35,300 nt of DNA, from positions 1-35,300 of the forward strand of contig JAQBPA010000029.1 in assembly GCA_028287765.1 (NCBI GenBank), read 5' to 3'. Shown one piece after another: positions 1 to 8,749 of this stretch (within the stretch, counting starts at the first letter, position 1; each line of letters opens with the position of its first letter). Origin of the DNA: Bacteriovoracaceae bacterium. Lineage in GTDB: Bacteria > Bdellovibrionota > UBA2394. Under the pieces are notes generated by a model that saw only the letters and a program-made list of their open reading frames with translations, had not been told where the DNA came from and did no database searches. The position numbers and the translations under genes are program-made.

Positions 1-34
1 CCCAATTCTTAAGCCGAGTTCTCGTACTTTTTTA

Positions 35-751
35 ATGGCATCACAGTGGAAAATAAATACTTATCCACAGAAAATGGAATACGCAAATCCTTACTATGAG
101 GCGCAGTTAAATCTTCTTATTAGAATGTCAAAGACACGCTTCCAAGAGGTTAATCTAAATTCTTTTCCTCGATTTTTAGATGACGATTTAGTTCAATTTC
201 GAAATTTGAATCCATCGGTTTTCGTGTTGCCTGACAACCATGATTCGCAAGCGCCCAAAGAACGGTTAATCAAACTTTTGGAGCAAAAAGAAATTGAGTG
301 GTTGGGAATCGAGATGCTTCCAGAAGATTTTCAACAAGATTTAGATACTTTTATCGACGAACCGGAAGGTACAGAGAAATTTAGCCGATCGGAAGCACGC
401 CTTAAAGAATGGCTTCATACGATGTGGGACCCGGCGATAAATGAGCAAGACGTCGAGCAGGGTTATTTCGCTATCCTCAAAGCTGCAAAACGTTTGAAGA
501 AGCGAGTTATTGCGATTGATGCCGCTACCGATTACGAGGTGAGTGTAGAAGCTAGTAATTTCTCGCTTAGGTCAATTCTTCTTCGAAATTCTCTTTGGGC
601 CGAGAGACTTCCGCAGACGGGCCATGGGATTATCTTTGGCGGTGAAGACCACTTCAGAGGCCCCGGGGAAGAGGACGGTGTCTTCAACTTACTTCCGGCG
701 ACGGCCTTTATCAAACAAAGGGGTTTTTCAATATTTGCCCCTCAGAAATAG
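35..751 (+). CDS. ChaN/TIKI-superfamily-like protein (possibly 5'-incomplete)
   Basis: The 238-residue frame has three features of the haem-binding-uptake/TIKI (ChaN, EreA) fold. These are an early strand followed by a histidine (FVLPDNHDSQ, about 63-72), the segment GIEMLPEDFQQDLDTF (about 91-106), which matches the 'ALEMfp' stretch of ChaN, and a C-terminal GGEDHF (about 202-207) resembling the family's Gly-x-x-His end. ChaN proteins are haem-binding or uptake lipoproteins and TIKI relatives are proteases; which activity applies here cannot be told. No signal peptide is visible after the ATG at 35. The frame stays open to the left edge of the window, so the true start may lie upstream; an in-frame ATG also occurs at 74. 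A strong hairpin terminator follows at 804-837. The family call is an inference from motifs. Confidence 0.65.
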   Translation: MASQWKINTYPQKMEYANPYYEAQLNLLIRMSKTRFQEVNLNSFPRFLDDDLVQFRNLNPSVFVLPDNHDSQAPKERLIKLLEQKEIEWLGIEMLPEDFQQDLDTFIDEPEGTEKFSRSEARLKEWLHTMWDPAINEQDVEQGYFAILKAAKRLKKRVIAIDAATDYEVSVEASNFSLRSILLRNSLWAERLPQTGHGIIFGGEDHFRGPGEEDGVFNLLPATAFIKQRGFSIFAPQK

Positions 752-803
752 AAGGAAATGTATTTCAGAAGTCGCATAGGTAAATACGATAACATTGATT
801 GAG

Positions 804-837
804 AAAAAACTAAGCTGACCATTCAGCTAAGTTTTTT
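804..837. terminator. Bidirectional Rho-independent terminator
   Basis: A 15-bp stem with one mismatch (804-818 pairing with 823-837) and a CCAT loop is flanked by A6 on one side and T7 on the other, so it can stop transcripts from both directions. It serves the convergent genes 35-751 and 827-1324. The stop codon of the latter lies inside the stem. Confidence 0.8.
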
Positions 838-1324
838 TCTCTTCTCCAGATTTTTTATTGTCTATTTCCCGAGCTGCTTTTTCTGTGTTTGCATGGACAT
901 CATTGAGTAAATCGTCACGCGTTTTCATTTCCTTTCCGGTGGAAGAAAGTATTCCTCTTTCGACGTCTGCAGTAATATGTCGTATACCTTTTATCAAAAA
1001 GGTTAATTGTTTAATTTGTGCATCCAAATCTTTGAGCTCCGGATCCCTAGAAAGGTCGACTTTCCATTTTCCGTTAATTTTTTTTAGGTAAAATTGTGGC
1101 TTTTGTTCGCCTCGCTGGGTCACGGTTGCATGATCGTCCGTAATGAATTCGCCTGCTGTCTCAACTTCCTTTAAATCTTTTGGATTAATCTCGACAACGT
1201 TATCGCCGTCATCTTTTCCAAATCGTTTTTGAATGGCTCCATGGAGTTGATTTCCTTGAGAGGTCAAAATTGAATCCAAAAGATTTAAAGAAAATAAGAT
1301 TACTTTTCCCAGCCCCGCTTTCAA
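827..1324 (-). pseudogene. N-terminally truncated paralogue of the exported protein at 9705-10370
   Basis: Over its last ~120 residues this frame aligns with the protein at 9705-10370: INGKWKVDLS against IDGKWKIDLS, ILSSTGKEMKTRDDLL against VISSTGKEIKTPDDLL, and the shared tail NKKSGEEKKT against DKKSGEEKKP. The paralogue starts with a signal peptide and about 50 further residues that are absent here. The only available start is a TTG at 1324 with no ribosome binding site, and a stop closes the frame at about 1375, next to the stop of the neighbouring gene. An exported protein that has lost its signal sequence is most simply a deletion remnant. The coding frame is otherwise intact, so a cytoplasmic product cannot be excluded. 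Confidence 0.6.
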
Positions 1325-1372
1325 CGCGACAGAAGGCAGTCGTATCTTGATAAATTTTCTTTGAGATCCACA

Positions 1373-2590
1373 TCAGTTGGGTTCGGTAGTCGTAAACCGA
1401 ATTGTATGAATAACGGACCCGCCCTCCGAGGATGGAACAAAAATCGTGTCAAACAAAGCGTAAACTGGCGTCCCGTTTCGCTGCGCATTTTCTAAGAGTT
1501 CTTTTGCGTTTGGATCATTCAACACCAGGGGTGAACGCAAAAGTTTCCTCAAAGTAGTAGGCTCGACAGGTAGATTAGCAGACCATACATAGGGTTCAGC
1601 CATTTTGACTTCTGAGGCGCCACTCACTTCTGAGACGATTTCATCTGCTGCTTTATTTTGTATTACGCCGATTGCTTGCAGACCAGAGGTGAAGTCGTCT
1701 GGAAGATATTTAAAGGTCTTGCTGCCTTTCAATGTGAGATTCTCATAGGCTTGCATTGCTTCAATCGGAAGATCGTAGAATAGACCTCCGGCTCCTGCAA
1801 ATCCAAACGTCCCAGCAGTCCATCCAGAGTAGTTAGCTTCATTCAAAAAATAGGCCGTTACTAAGTAGGCTGGGGGCAAAACAAAAGAGGCCTTCCTGGT
1901 AGCAGCGGTAGTTAGCCCAGCCCCGATAAGAGTGAACGCGGCTTTCGCTAGCTCGTTGTTACCTTGAGAGTAAGCCTGATATGCAAAAAGCATCCCAACA
2001 GAAGCGAGGGACAAACCTTGAGCGATCCTAAAAGCTCGCAGCGGCTTCTCTTTATAATAGGAACCCATTAACCCAGAGACGAATGCGAGACCACTTGCGA
2101 TGCGATTTGGTCCGAAAATTAGATTCGCTCCCGAAAGGACTTGAAGGCCGATATTTGAAATGCCAAGACCGCCTTCGGAATTGATTGACCTGGATCGCTC
2201 CTTCGCCCAGGCAGAAATTCGTTGAGTGATTTCAGTTTTATCTTCATCCAGTTCGAGGTAGACAGTGGCAGTCCTTGGATCTGCATTTTCAATATCGGAA
2301 CGCAGTCCTCGTATTCTACCTGCGACAGCTTCGATTTTGATTCCACCAGAAGCAGGTTGCCACTTAGCTTCAACATTGATTGGAGAAGAGAAAAGCTCGG
2401 GAAACTTCGACCTAAGTTCCGCAAGTTCTATGACCGGTGAGGTTGTTTGAGATTTCGTTAATGCATTTAAAACGCCTACACAGAATTCCCTGTTGATATC
2501 TCGAAGCCTGGCGGTAACAACGATGGCAGATGCTGAAGAGGTCATTAAAATGAGGTAATTAATTGAAAAAATTAAAGCTTTAAAACGCAT
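1373..2590 (-). CDS. Exported membrane-anchored protein of unknown function
   Basis: A protein of about 405 residues. The N-terminal signal peptide (MRFKALIFSINYLILM...SASA) is followed by a single early cysteine (REFCVGVL). A central block of small hydrophobic residues (about 145-290) could form several membrane helices, and the C-terminal ~130 residues are soluble. GTG (2593) and ATG (2590) are adjacent; ATG is preferred, although no clear Shine-Dalgarno is visible for either. I recognise no family. The mature N-terminal cysteine followed by a helix recurs in several other exported proteins in this window. Confidence 0.7.
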   Translation of the reverse strand: MRFKALIFSINYLILMTSSASAIVVTARLRDINREFCVGVLNALTKSQTTSPVIELAELRSKFPELFSSPINVEAKWQPASGGIKIEAVAGRIRGLRSDIENADPRTATVYLELDEDKTEITQRISAWAKERSRSINSEGGLGISNIGLQVLSGANLIFGPNRIASGLAFVSGLMGSYYKEKPLRAFRIAQGLSLASVGMLFAYQAYSQGNNELAKAAFTLIGAGLTTAATRKASFVLPPAYLVTAYFLNEANYSGWTAGTFGFAGAGGLFYDLPIEAMQAYENLTLKGSKTFKYLPDDFTSGLQAIGVIQNKAADEIVSEVSGASEVKMAEPYVWSANLPVEPTTLRKLLRSPLVLNDPNAKELLENAQRNGTPVYALFDTIFVPSSEGGSVIHTIRFTTTEPN

Positions 2591-2717
2591 CACGGTGGTT
2601 TATAACAGGTTCACCGAAGCGACGCAAATTGCTTAAGCCGAGCTATCTAAGTTGTTGATCTTCCGCACCTTGTAGAAGCAAACCCAAAATCGATCATGTC
2701 CTCTTGAGTCAGTTTTT

Positions 2718-2795
2718 TTAGAAATGCGAACCCTCTTTATATTCTGGCTGAACGAAGGTCCGAGCGTAAATTTTTGTTTTTTTAAATTTCGTCAT
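2718..2795 (-). CDS. Possible 25-residue basic peptide
   Basis: The frame starts MTKFKKTKIYARTF and ends in EGSHF. It has an ATG preceded at 8 nt by GAGG (GAGGAAGCCAAA). It lies alone in the 283-bp gap between two exported-protein genes on the same strand. The good ribosome binding site is the only support. Its basic start is superficially like the peptide gene at 25285-25383, but no sequence identity supports a link. Confidence 0.2.
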   Translation of the reverse strand: MTKFKKTKIYARTFVQPEYKEGSHF

Positions 2796-2876
2796 TTTGG
2801 CTTCCTCGATAATGTAAATATGCGCTGCAAAGATCGAAAATTAATGGGGGAAATGAATCGATCTCTTTTCACGTTT

Positions 2877-3794
2877 TCATTTGTTTCCAGAAACTTGTCT
2901 CTGAAATTCCAAACCATCTTCTCGTTCTTTATCTTTGCTGAAACCGCCACCCACCACTTTTTCTCTCTTAAATTTTTTAAGTTCTGTTGCCGATTTTCGA
3001 ATAGATGCATCAGGGTCGTGAGATTCTATCTCAAGAAATATCGGCACAGCTTTCAAATCGCTAATGAGCTGTTGAGCATGAGCACTGTCATCTGGAAATT
3101 GGGTTGGCGAATTTTTTTCAATGAATCGAAGCGTTTCGTGAACGACTCCATTTCGAAAATGGTCTTTATCTTTGGCTTTGGAAACTTCAGATTCAAGTGC
3201 CGCATACGCAAGTCTTCGCGTTGGCCATTCCCATCCACTTAAAACTTCACGAACCAGAGCTTGGATTTGTTCATCTGTAAGCGACGAGGCAGATCCCATG
3301 GCCCATGCGGCTGCGGCTTTCACGGAACCAGGTTTGCTCTCTTTAAAAAGCTCATAAATTTTTTCAGTTGTGGCTGGGGCCAGATCCTTATTTAAAGCGA
3401 TTAGACCGACGAGACTCCCCGTTTTAATACTCTCACTTGGATCAATTAATTTAGAGACAAGCATGGATTCGGATTCGGGAAAATTTAACTGCTTTGAAAG
3501 AGTAATCATAGATGCAAAATCCTGCTCGATTTCATTTAAATTAGCTTCTTCTTTTTCTCGCTGTCGAGACGGTTCCATTTTTTTGACAGAATCGCGCATA
3601 TTTCTTAGCCAAGATTCCTGCAACTCTTTTCTTCCATAAAAGAGCGAGTACCATTCGACTTTGCTTGCACTCGAAAGTCCTTCACCTTTTTCCTTCACAA
3701 GGGGAATCAGTTTAGAATCCGTATTGGCTAGTTCTTCAGCAAATAAAATTTGCAACGAGGTAAACAGAAATGAAATAAAAAATAGAATTCGCAT
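2877..3794 (-). CDS. Exported HEAT-repeat-like alpha-solenoid protein
   Basis: A 305-residue protein with a clear Sec signal peptide (MRILFFISFLFTSLQILFA, cleavage near AEELA). Regularly spaced helices carry the alternating small/hydrophobic pattern of HEAT repeats, for example AAAAWAMGSASSLTDEQ and RRLAYAALESEV, roughly residues 100-275. Such solenoids usually serve as protein-binding scaffolds, here presumably in the periplasm. The start is well fixed by AGGAG (3801-3805), six bases before the ATG. It appears to be a single-gene unit. No specific family is recognised. Confidence 0.8.
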   Translation of the reverse strand: MRILFFISFLFTSLQILFAEELANTDSKLIPLVKEKGEGLSSASKVEWYSLFYGRKELQESWLRNMRDSVKKMEPSRQREKEEANLNEIEQDFASMITLSKQLNFPESESMLVSKLIDPSESIKTGSLVGLIALNKDLAPATTEKIYELFKESKPGSVKAAAAWAMGSASSLTDEQIQALVREVLSGWEWPTRRLAYAALESEVSKAKDKDHFRNGVVHETLRFIEKNSPTQFPDDSAHAQQLISDLKAVPIFLEIESHDPDASIRKSATELKKFKREKVVGGGFSKDKEREDGLEFQRQVSGNK

Positions 3795-3933
3795 TTTTTT
3801 CTCCTATGTTAGAGGCAAAATCCCGAAAGAGAAAAAATAATAATCGACGACTTTCAAATAGCTATGGACCTTTGGACTGACCTCATGACCTAGGTATTAC
3901 AGACAATGCCTTGGAATCGATTAATCGATCTAG

Positions 3934-4560
3934 GTGAGAAGGATTGCTTTCCACTTTTTAATTTCCTCTACTATTATTTTTGTTTCTCAAACGAATTCTC
4001 AGTTTTCGCTTGCGGCTGAGCGCTCTTCTTCACTCTTCAAGAAACCAACCACTATCTGTGTTGTCTATTTAATCGCGATTTCATTTGGCATATATGTTTA
4101 CGGAGCCCACGTTTTAAACTTGGCTGGAAATGCATTTGAGCAAGAACAAACGACCATGAAGATGGTTGAAAATGCCCGAACGAATCAATTAGCTAGTTCC
4201 GAACTTTTAAATCTCATTTCGAGCATCGACGAACATTTTAAAAAGTCGGTCAAACAAGGACCCGATGTGAACCGCTTCGGTCATCCTGTTTTTCATGGTT
4301 ACGATGAAGTTGAAGTGAAACTAAGGCGTCAAAAGACGATTGAACTCAAAGACTATGTAAAATCTCATTCAATGACGGCGGAAGACATTAGAATCACGCA
4401 CAATTATGTAAGTTTTTTAATGCAAATATATGACGTCGCACGAAAATTTCGTTGGGATATCAAGGATCGTTTTATTTCAGGTACTAAATTTTATTCACCT
4501 AAATATTTTGATCCGAAGGTCTATTCTGAGATTCTGCAAGACTTGGGCCACCCCCCTTAG
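3934..4560 (+). CDS. Exported or membrane-anchored protein, unknown
   Basis: A 208-residue frame. It has a signal-like N-terminus (MRRIAFHFLISSTIIFVSQ) and a second hydrophobic helix at about 39-62 (TTICVVYLIAISFGIYVYGA). A charged, mostly helical domain of about 145 residues follows. The start is a GTG without a convincing ribosome binding site, so it is uncertain; the two-helix topology holds with this start. No family is recognised. Confidence 0.6.
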   Translation: MRRIAFHFLISSTIIFVSQTNSQFSLAAERSSSLFKKPTTICVVYLIAISFGIYVYGAHVLNLAGNAFEQEQTTMKMVENARTNQLASSELLNLISSIDEHFKKSVKQGPDVNRFGHPVFHGYDEVEVKLRRQKTIELKDYVKSHSMTAEDIRITHNYVSFLMQIYDVARKFRWDIKDRFISGTKFYSPKYFDPKVYSEILQDLGHPP

Positions 4561-4642
4561 CCCTTAGAATTCTGAATCAAAGCCGTGCGAGAAAATGATC
4601 AGATCTATGTTTCTTATGAAATCTTATTTTTAAAATGTTTCG

Positions 4643-5056
4643 TTAGCGCAAAATCCGACTGATCCAACATAATTTGATCTGAAATTTCCAGAATAATTTT
4701 TTGATTGTTTCATCGGTTAACAATTTCCATTGTAGACGCAGATTTGAAATTTCTCCCTCATTCAATGCTTCAACAATTACCGTCGTCGGCTCACATAGGA
4801 GCAACCAGGCGTCAGAAGTGATATCAAACCCAATCAATCTTTTACTTTTGACAGTGATTGGAGAGCCTACGATCGGAGACTCAATATAAATAAAATCTGC
4901 CTTTGGATCCCCTTTCACAAAGGTATTATATTCCAAGAAAATGGGAGGAGAAGCTTTGTCATCCTTCGCGCTTACTTTGAAATACGTAAGTCGAATAAAT
5001 CGAACTCTTTGCCACTTCAAAATTCTCGTCAAGCAAGCGGCCGCTCGTGCCATCAA
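4643..5056 (-). CDS. Doubtful hypothetical protein or gene remnant
   Basis: A 137-residue frame with plausible composition in the middle (TYFKVSAKDDKASPPIFLEY, then a run rich in I, V and D). It has only a TTG start, no ribosome binding site and no signal peptide. In frame it stays open upstream to a stop at 5156-5158, again without a start codon. Its C-terminus (KKLFWKFQIKLCWISRILR) looks like frameshifted read-through. An overlapping plus-strand frame (4941-5180) is equally plausible. I regard this as remnant or non-coding until homologues are found. Confidence 0.25.
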   Translation of the reverse strand: MMARAAACLTRILKWQRVRFIRLTYFKVSAKDDKASPPIFLEYNTFVKGDPKADFIYIESPIVGSPITVKSKRLIGFDITSDAWLLLCEPTTVIVEALNEGEISNLRLQWKLLTDETIKKLFWKFQIKLCWISRILR

Positions 5057-5195
5057 TTTTGAAGCTGGCTCTATATATTGGAAAAATCGACCGACACCTT
5101 TAGCGGCGGGCCTAGTCCCTGGGCAGATCAGTTGCCACGAAATTCCAGCGGCTCTTCAGGAATTTTCCAAACTTGCCTAAGAAGTTTGAAAAATT

Positions 5196-5312
5196 TTATA
5201 TCGAAAATAACGCCGCGATAATCAGTAGAAGAAATCCGGGGCCGAGCGGCCGGCGGATATTCGACCTTATCCACTCACCGGAGCAATAACCCTCGCCTGG
5301 AATCATCTCCAT
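5196..5312 (-). CDS. Possible 38-residue single-helix membrane peptide
   Basis: Starts MEMIPGEGYCSGEW and ends in the hydrophobic helix GPGFLLLIIAALFSI. The ATG at 5312 has AAGGGG about 7 nt upstream. There is no recognised family, and the surrounding DNA looks degraded. It could equally be the tail of a decayed larger gene. Confidence 0.3.
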   Translation of the reverse strand: MEMIPGEGYCSGEWIRSNIRRPLGPGFLLLIIAALFSI

Positions 5313-5389
5313 CCAAATTCCCCTTAAATCTGCTTTTCCACCGCTCTAAATCGTCGCGGTTCCACCCTCGAGCCTCTTTTTAGAAAAAT

Positions 5390-5406
5390 CCGTGTTGTAA
5401 ACACGG
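5390..5406. repeat. Perfect 7-bp inverted repeat
   Basis: CCGTGTT-GTA-AACACGG lies 77 bases before the ATG at 5483. No T-run follows on either strand, so an operator is as likely as a weak terminator. Confidence 0.3.
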
Positions 5407-5482
5407 CTGAAAAAATTGTAGCGACTTAAACCTTCCTTTGTATTTCTTATCAGCTGTGATTAAAGGCTCTGTGCGAATTTAT

Positions 5483-6361
5483 ATGCCGCAATTGCTTTTA
5501 GTCGTTTTGACTCTCTTCGTGATGGAGCCTACATTTGGTGCGCAAAATAAATGCATTCAATATGCCGAGCAAATCGGTCTTTTAGAAAAGACTGTCGGCG
5601 ATGATTTATCTGTAACAAAAGCATTTCAAGCTGCGGGTTTTTTTAAACGTCGCCGATTATTCAAATCTATTAAACAGATGAAGACCGAAAATAAAATTTC
5701 TAAAGAAGAAATTGAAAAGTTTGTTTCTGAACTTTCTCTTCAGTTAAAAGGCGCGCCTTATCGTTTTCGGGACGAATTAAAATCGCCACTCAAAGATCAA
5801 CTTGCAAAAATTGAAGAGAACGAAGCAACGCAACTTAAAGTACGTGAAAGGTTGGAAAAAGAATTTAGCGCGCTCGGCTGGATGAGAGATGCGAATAAGC
5901 GAGAAAAATTGAACGAGTTTTTATTGGACCGACGTTTTCAATTTGCTCTGACCCTTATTTTGAACTCTGTATCTTTATTTCAACTAGGCACTCTCGCTTA
6001 TCTTCCTGAGATAAGAGCAAAAACTTTTTCTCCGGAATCCTTCAGGCATCTTAAAATTTATGCAAAAATGAAAACCATTTTTTATGCTTACGTTCTTATT
6101 GTTAATCTTTTAAACGCTGGGGTTCATAGCTACGAAAAAACGATCGAGAAGCAAGATGAAGTCTCAAGAGTCGCAACCGAAGCTTTTATGAAAGTGAGTC
6201 ACGAGTTAAAAAACTCAAACGATGCTTTGAAAAAGAAATCCGTTCGGGAAGAGCTTTTTGAAGATTGGATTAAAGAATATCGCAGCCAAAACATCGGCCG
6301 CGATCCCGATCCTCATTCACAAAAATATAAAGAGATGCATCATCTGTTCTTAGAGAACTAA
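5483..6361 (+). CDS. Exported membrane protein of unknown function
   Basis: The frame is open from a TTG at 5438, but the signal peptide (MPQLLLVVLTLFVMEPTFGA) begins at the ATG at 5483. That start gives a protein of 292 residues. The mature N-terminus has the early cysteine followed by a helix (QNKCIQYAEQIGLL). A charged helical region follows, then two membrane helices (about 158-178 and 198-220 of the shorter form) and a highly charged C-terminal tail. This suggests an inner-membrane protein with a periplasmic coiled domain. No family is recognised. Confidence 0.7.
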   Translation: MPQLLLVVLTLFVMEPTFGAQNKCIQYAEQIGLLEKTVGDDLSVTKAFQAAGFFKRRRLFKSIKQMKTENKISKEEIEKFVSELSLQLKGAPYRFRDELKSPLKDQLAKIEENEATQLKVRERLEKEFSALGWMRDANKREKLNEFLLDRRFQFALTLILNSVSLFQLGTLAYLPEIRAKTFSPESFRHLKIYAKMKTIFYAYVLIVNLLNAGVHSYEKTIEKQDEVSRVATEAFMKVSHELKNSNDALKKKSVREELFEDWIKEYRSQNIGRDPDPHSQKYKEMHHLFLEN

Positions 6362-6375
6362 AGAAGCATCCTCGT

Positions 6376-6921
6376 TTAATTTTGTCCGACCGATTTCTTG
6401 ATCGAATCGAGTTCCACTTTCTTTGCCGCTAATTCAGTTTTCGCTGTATCGCTCCGTGTTTGCAGTTTTGAAAGTAAAATTTGTAATTTGGTTACATCGG
6501 TTCTTCTCAGATAAACGACATATCCAGTGCCCGCTGCTCCAGCTCCAGTGACGATCGCCGCAATTCCTGCAAATATTCGCAACATGGCAGCTAAACCAAA
6601 TGTATCGCTTCCGCTCCCTTTGACCACGGCTGATGCTCCAAGAAGGACAGTGAGAACAAGAAGGCCTGCTGCTGGAATACCCCAAGTGAAATAAGAGCGA
6701 GTACGAGTGCGAGTTGCTTTCGAAAGCGCTTCGTTCGTAAGAGCAATATCTTTATCAAGTTGCTCTAAAAATCCATGAGCTTTGCCGACTTCTTGAGATT
6801 TCGTTTCAATCAGCGTTAGTGCGTCTGCTTTTGACGTAGGTGTTGACTCGCTAGAAAATGCGAGCGGTGCGGATGACATCGTGATCCCAAAACTCAAAAA
6901 CACTGCGATAATCTTTCGCAT
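6376..6921 (-). CDS. Exported membrane protein with flanking coiled coils
   Basis: A 181-residue protein. It comprises a signal peptide (MRKIIAVFLSFGITMSS...AFS), a heptad-rich helix (about 35-75), two glycine/alanine-rich membrane helices (about 80-100 and 112-138) and a second coiled coil to the end. The ATG at 6921 is chosen because GGGGAG (TTTGAGGGGAGAATTT) sits just upstream. The longer frame starting at a TTG at 6936 would place the ribosome binding site inside the gene. It converges with 5483-6361, with only 14 bases between the stops. Function unknown. Confidence 0.75.
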   Translation of the reverse strand: MRKIIAVFLSFGITMSSAPLAFSSESTPTSKADALTLIETKSQEVGKAHGFLEQLDKDIALTNEALSKATRTRTRSYFTWGIPAAGLLVLTVLLGASAVVKGSGSDTFGLAAMLRIFAGIAAIVTGAGAAGTGYVVYLRRTDVTKLQILLSKLQTRSDTAKTELAAKKVELDSIKKSVGQN

Positions 6922-7407
6922 AAATTCTCCCCTCAAATTTTATTCTCGTTATTCGTATGATCGAAATGACTTCGAATCATCCGTGTTATTTCTTAATAGA
7001 TTTTTCGTTCTTAGTAGTCAAGAAGTCGCGACGGTGTACGAAAAAAAATTAACCGAAAAGTTTTTGATGCTTCTTTCCGTTAAATTTTTGAGATTTATAA
7101 ATGCTTCGATTGCCTGAGAAGTAATAGCTCATAAAGCAGGCAACAATCGCATAAGGAAGAATGTGCCATCCAAAAATTTCTATTGCGGTGCTAAAATAAA
7201 TCAATACGGAGTAACCTAACTTTCTGAATATGTTTATCTAAACAGGCTTTTGATTTTCACCATTGTCCGCGGATTGGAATGAATCCCCAGCATCTTTCAA
7301 TTGATAGTCAATAAAATCAAAAACTTAGATGTCGCTATCATGAAGCGGTATTCAGAGTTAAATAAATCTGCTAAGAGATTCGACACAACCAATCTAAGAG
7401 GATTTTT
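6922..7407. other. Gap holding a chloride-channel remnant
   Basis: Apart from the ClC fragment at 7049-7237 nothing coding is seen. Upstream of that fragment, in the same frame, lies a short start-less stretch (ending SADNGENQKPV) that I cannot assign. Confidence 0.5.
7049..7237 (-). pseudogene. C-terminal remnant of a ClC-type voltage-gated chloride channel
   Basis: Read on the minus strand, the frame gives a membrane segment (IEIFGWHILPYAIVACFMSY) followed by FSGNRSIYKSQKF. The Ser-Gly-x-x-Ser-Ile-Tyr-x-x-Gln sequence at the end of the last helix is characteristic of ClC channels/exchangers. Only about 57 residues remain of a protein normally over 400 residues long. A stop lies just upstream (7238-7240), there is no start codon, and the sequence further upstream does not resemble ClC. 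It is therefore a gene remnant, useful as evidence that this zone has suffered deletions or insertions. Confidence 0.65.
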
Positions 7408-8299
7408 ATGCAAAAACTTACAGTCATTTTTATATTTCTTTCAATTATAAGTCTGCAGGCCTTAGCGGTTGGAGTCCCTACTAAAATTGAACTTTCAGTA
7501 AATAACGATATTCTGGAATCGGGGCAAACTGTGAATGTCGTAGCTGAATGCAAAGATGGTAGTCGAGCAGGAGTCGGACAATTTGGATTGCTTGCGCAGA
7601 TTACCGGCTTTCCAAACCAGCGCAATCCTGCAGCTGAAAAAGGACAAGATAAAATCTTTCCGGGGTTCCCCGAAACTAAGTGGGAGCCGGTAAAAGCCAG
7701 GATTACATTTTTAGGTGAGGGTGAACGCTCAATCCCTTCGAAGATTTTGAGCAAGACTTTTACTTCCAATGCACGTTCGAGCACTGAGAAAGGTTGGACC
7801 TACGATAAAGCGTTGCTTCGAATTGCGACACTGCTTCCGAATGGTGAAGGGATAGCAAATTATGAATTAGCACTCCGAGATGAAAAATCTGAATTGTCAG
7901 GAGCACTTGTTGAGTTGTTAAAAAACGGGAGCGACTCTCATTATTGACTTCAGACATGGCGATCTTAGCACTGCTAGTAGAACAGGTCATACAGCTCAAT
8001 TTTTTATAAACGAAAAGGCTAATGTACAGGTTCAACTCACAACAGGTCACCTTTCGGCTCTAAGCCTTGCGGATTATTTCGAGTTTTGGCGAGAGAAGCG
8101 TTCCTATGAAGAAGCGCTCAAATCTGAATTGGCTTGGTATCAAAAGGGGTCGAGCGGCGACACAAAGTCAAAAGCTGAGTTTGAAAAGGAAATGGATCGC
8201 TCAGAAGATGTCATGCGAAGCATTGATCGTGAGTTAGCGGAAGAAACCATCAAAGCCCTTGGTACGAACAACCAGGTCCAGATAATTCGGTGGCGTTAA
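7408..8299 (+). pseudogene. Secreted protein with an internal +1 frameshift at an A6 run
   Basis: The first frame (7408-7947, 179 residues) has a signal peptide (MQKLTVIFIFLSIISLQALA) and a beta-rich body. It ends soon after ELLKNGSDSHY. One base further on, a second frame continues without a stop to 8299. It starts TGATLIIDFRHGD, has beta-type composition, then a charged helix, and ends QVQIIRWR. Removing one A from the six at 7920-7925 joins the two into a protein of about 296 residues. This may be a recent inactivating indel, a sequencing error in a homopolymer, or transcriptional slippage. The second half lacks any plausible independent start. Family unknown. Confidence 0.65.
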
Positions 8300-8344
8300 G
8301 GTCGTCAGACGAAATTTTTCAATCTATTCCGGTCAATTAGTTTC

Positions 8345-8749
8345 CTAAACACTGGTGTGAACCAGCTTACCAACTCGCTCAATATCTGTATAAAAATCCC
8401 GATAGTTGCAAAGAATTTCCTCGCCCGGTTCAATGTCGAGTAACGCAACGTCGATGTAGTCATCGGGATTCGTTGGATCGGGGCCAGTGTTAGGCATCTC
8501 AGAATGATTATAGAAACGAGCGTCATCAGCGCAGAGAATGTATCGATTTGAACTTCGATCCAGATAGGCGTAATTCAAGGTCTGATGGCGCGCTGGTTCG
8601 GACAATCGGTCAAGCTCAGCCAGTGTTAACTGAAGATCAAATCCGGGTTGAAATTTCCACATTGGCGTTCCCCTCATTACGTATTGATCCGCAAAAACGC
8701 CGATACCATGAATACTTGAAACGCCAATTTTAGTTTTTACCAGAAGCAT
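8345..8749 (-). CDS. SET-domain protein (putative protein-lysine methyltransferase)
   Basis: At 134 residues this is little more than a bare SET domain. It has the N-terminal SET strand pattern (SSIHGIGVFA, 11-20, with GTPMWKFQPGFD after it), the pseudoknot motif RFYNHSEMPN (78-87) and EPGEEILCNY (107-116). Together these form the S-adenosylmethionine and lysine-channel site. SET proteins methylate lysines of proteins; bacterial examples are scarce and some act on host or ribosomal proteins. No signal peptide is present, so it is cytoplasmic unless secreted another way. The start is supported by GAGGTG 7 nt upstream. It stands alone, without a partner gene that would reveal its substrate. Confidence 0.85.
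   Translation of the reverse strand: MLLVKTKIGVSSIHGIGVFADQYVMRGTPMWKFQPGFDLQLTLAELDRLSEPARHQTLNYAYLDRSSNRYILCADDARFYNHSEMPNTGPDPTNPDDYIDVALLDIEPGEEILCNYRDFYTDIERVGKLVHTSV

Larger units (their letters stand above)
4561..5482. other. Low-coding-density gap with possible decayed ORFs
   Basis: More than 900 bases without a confident gene. The minus strand holds two weak candidates, 4643-5056 and 5196-5312, listed separately. A perfect 7-bp hairpin (CCGTGTT GTA AACACGG, 5390-5406) lies about 80 bp before the next plus-strand gene. Base composition near 5220-5300 is locally GC-rich compared with the surroundings. Confidence 0.4.

Noticed and set aside
2724-3242. Long plus-strand frame opposite the HEAT-like gene
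   Set aside because: It lies antisense to a gene with a signal peptide and clear ribosome binding site; its composition is that of an antisense frame.
7920-7930. A AAA AAC as a programmed -1 slippery site
   Set aside because: The continuing frame needs a +1 (or -2) shift, so a -1 heptamer does not explain it.
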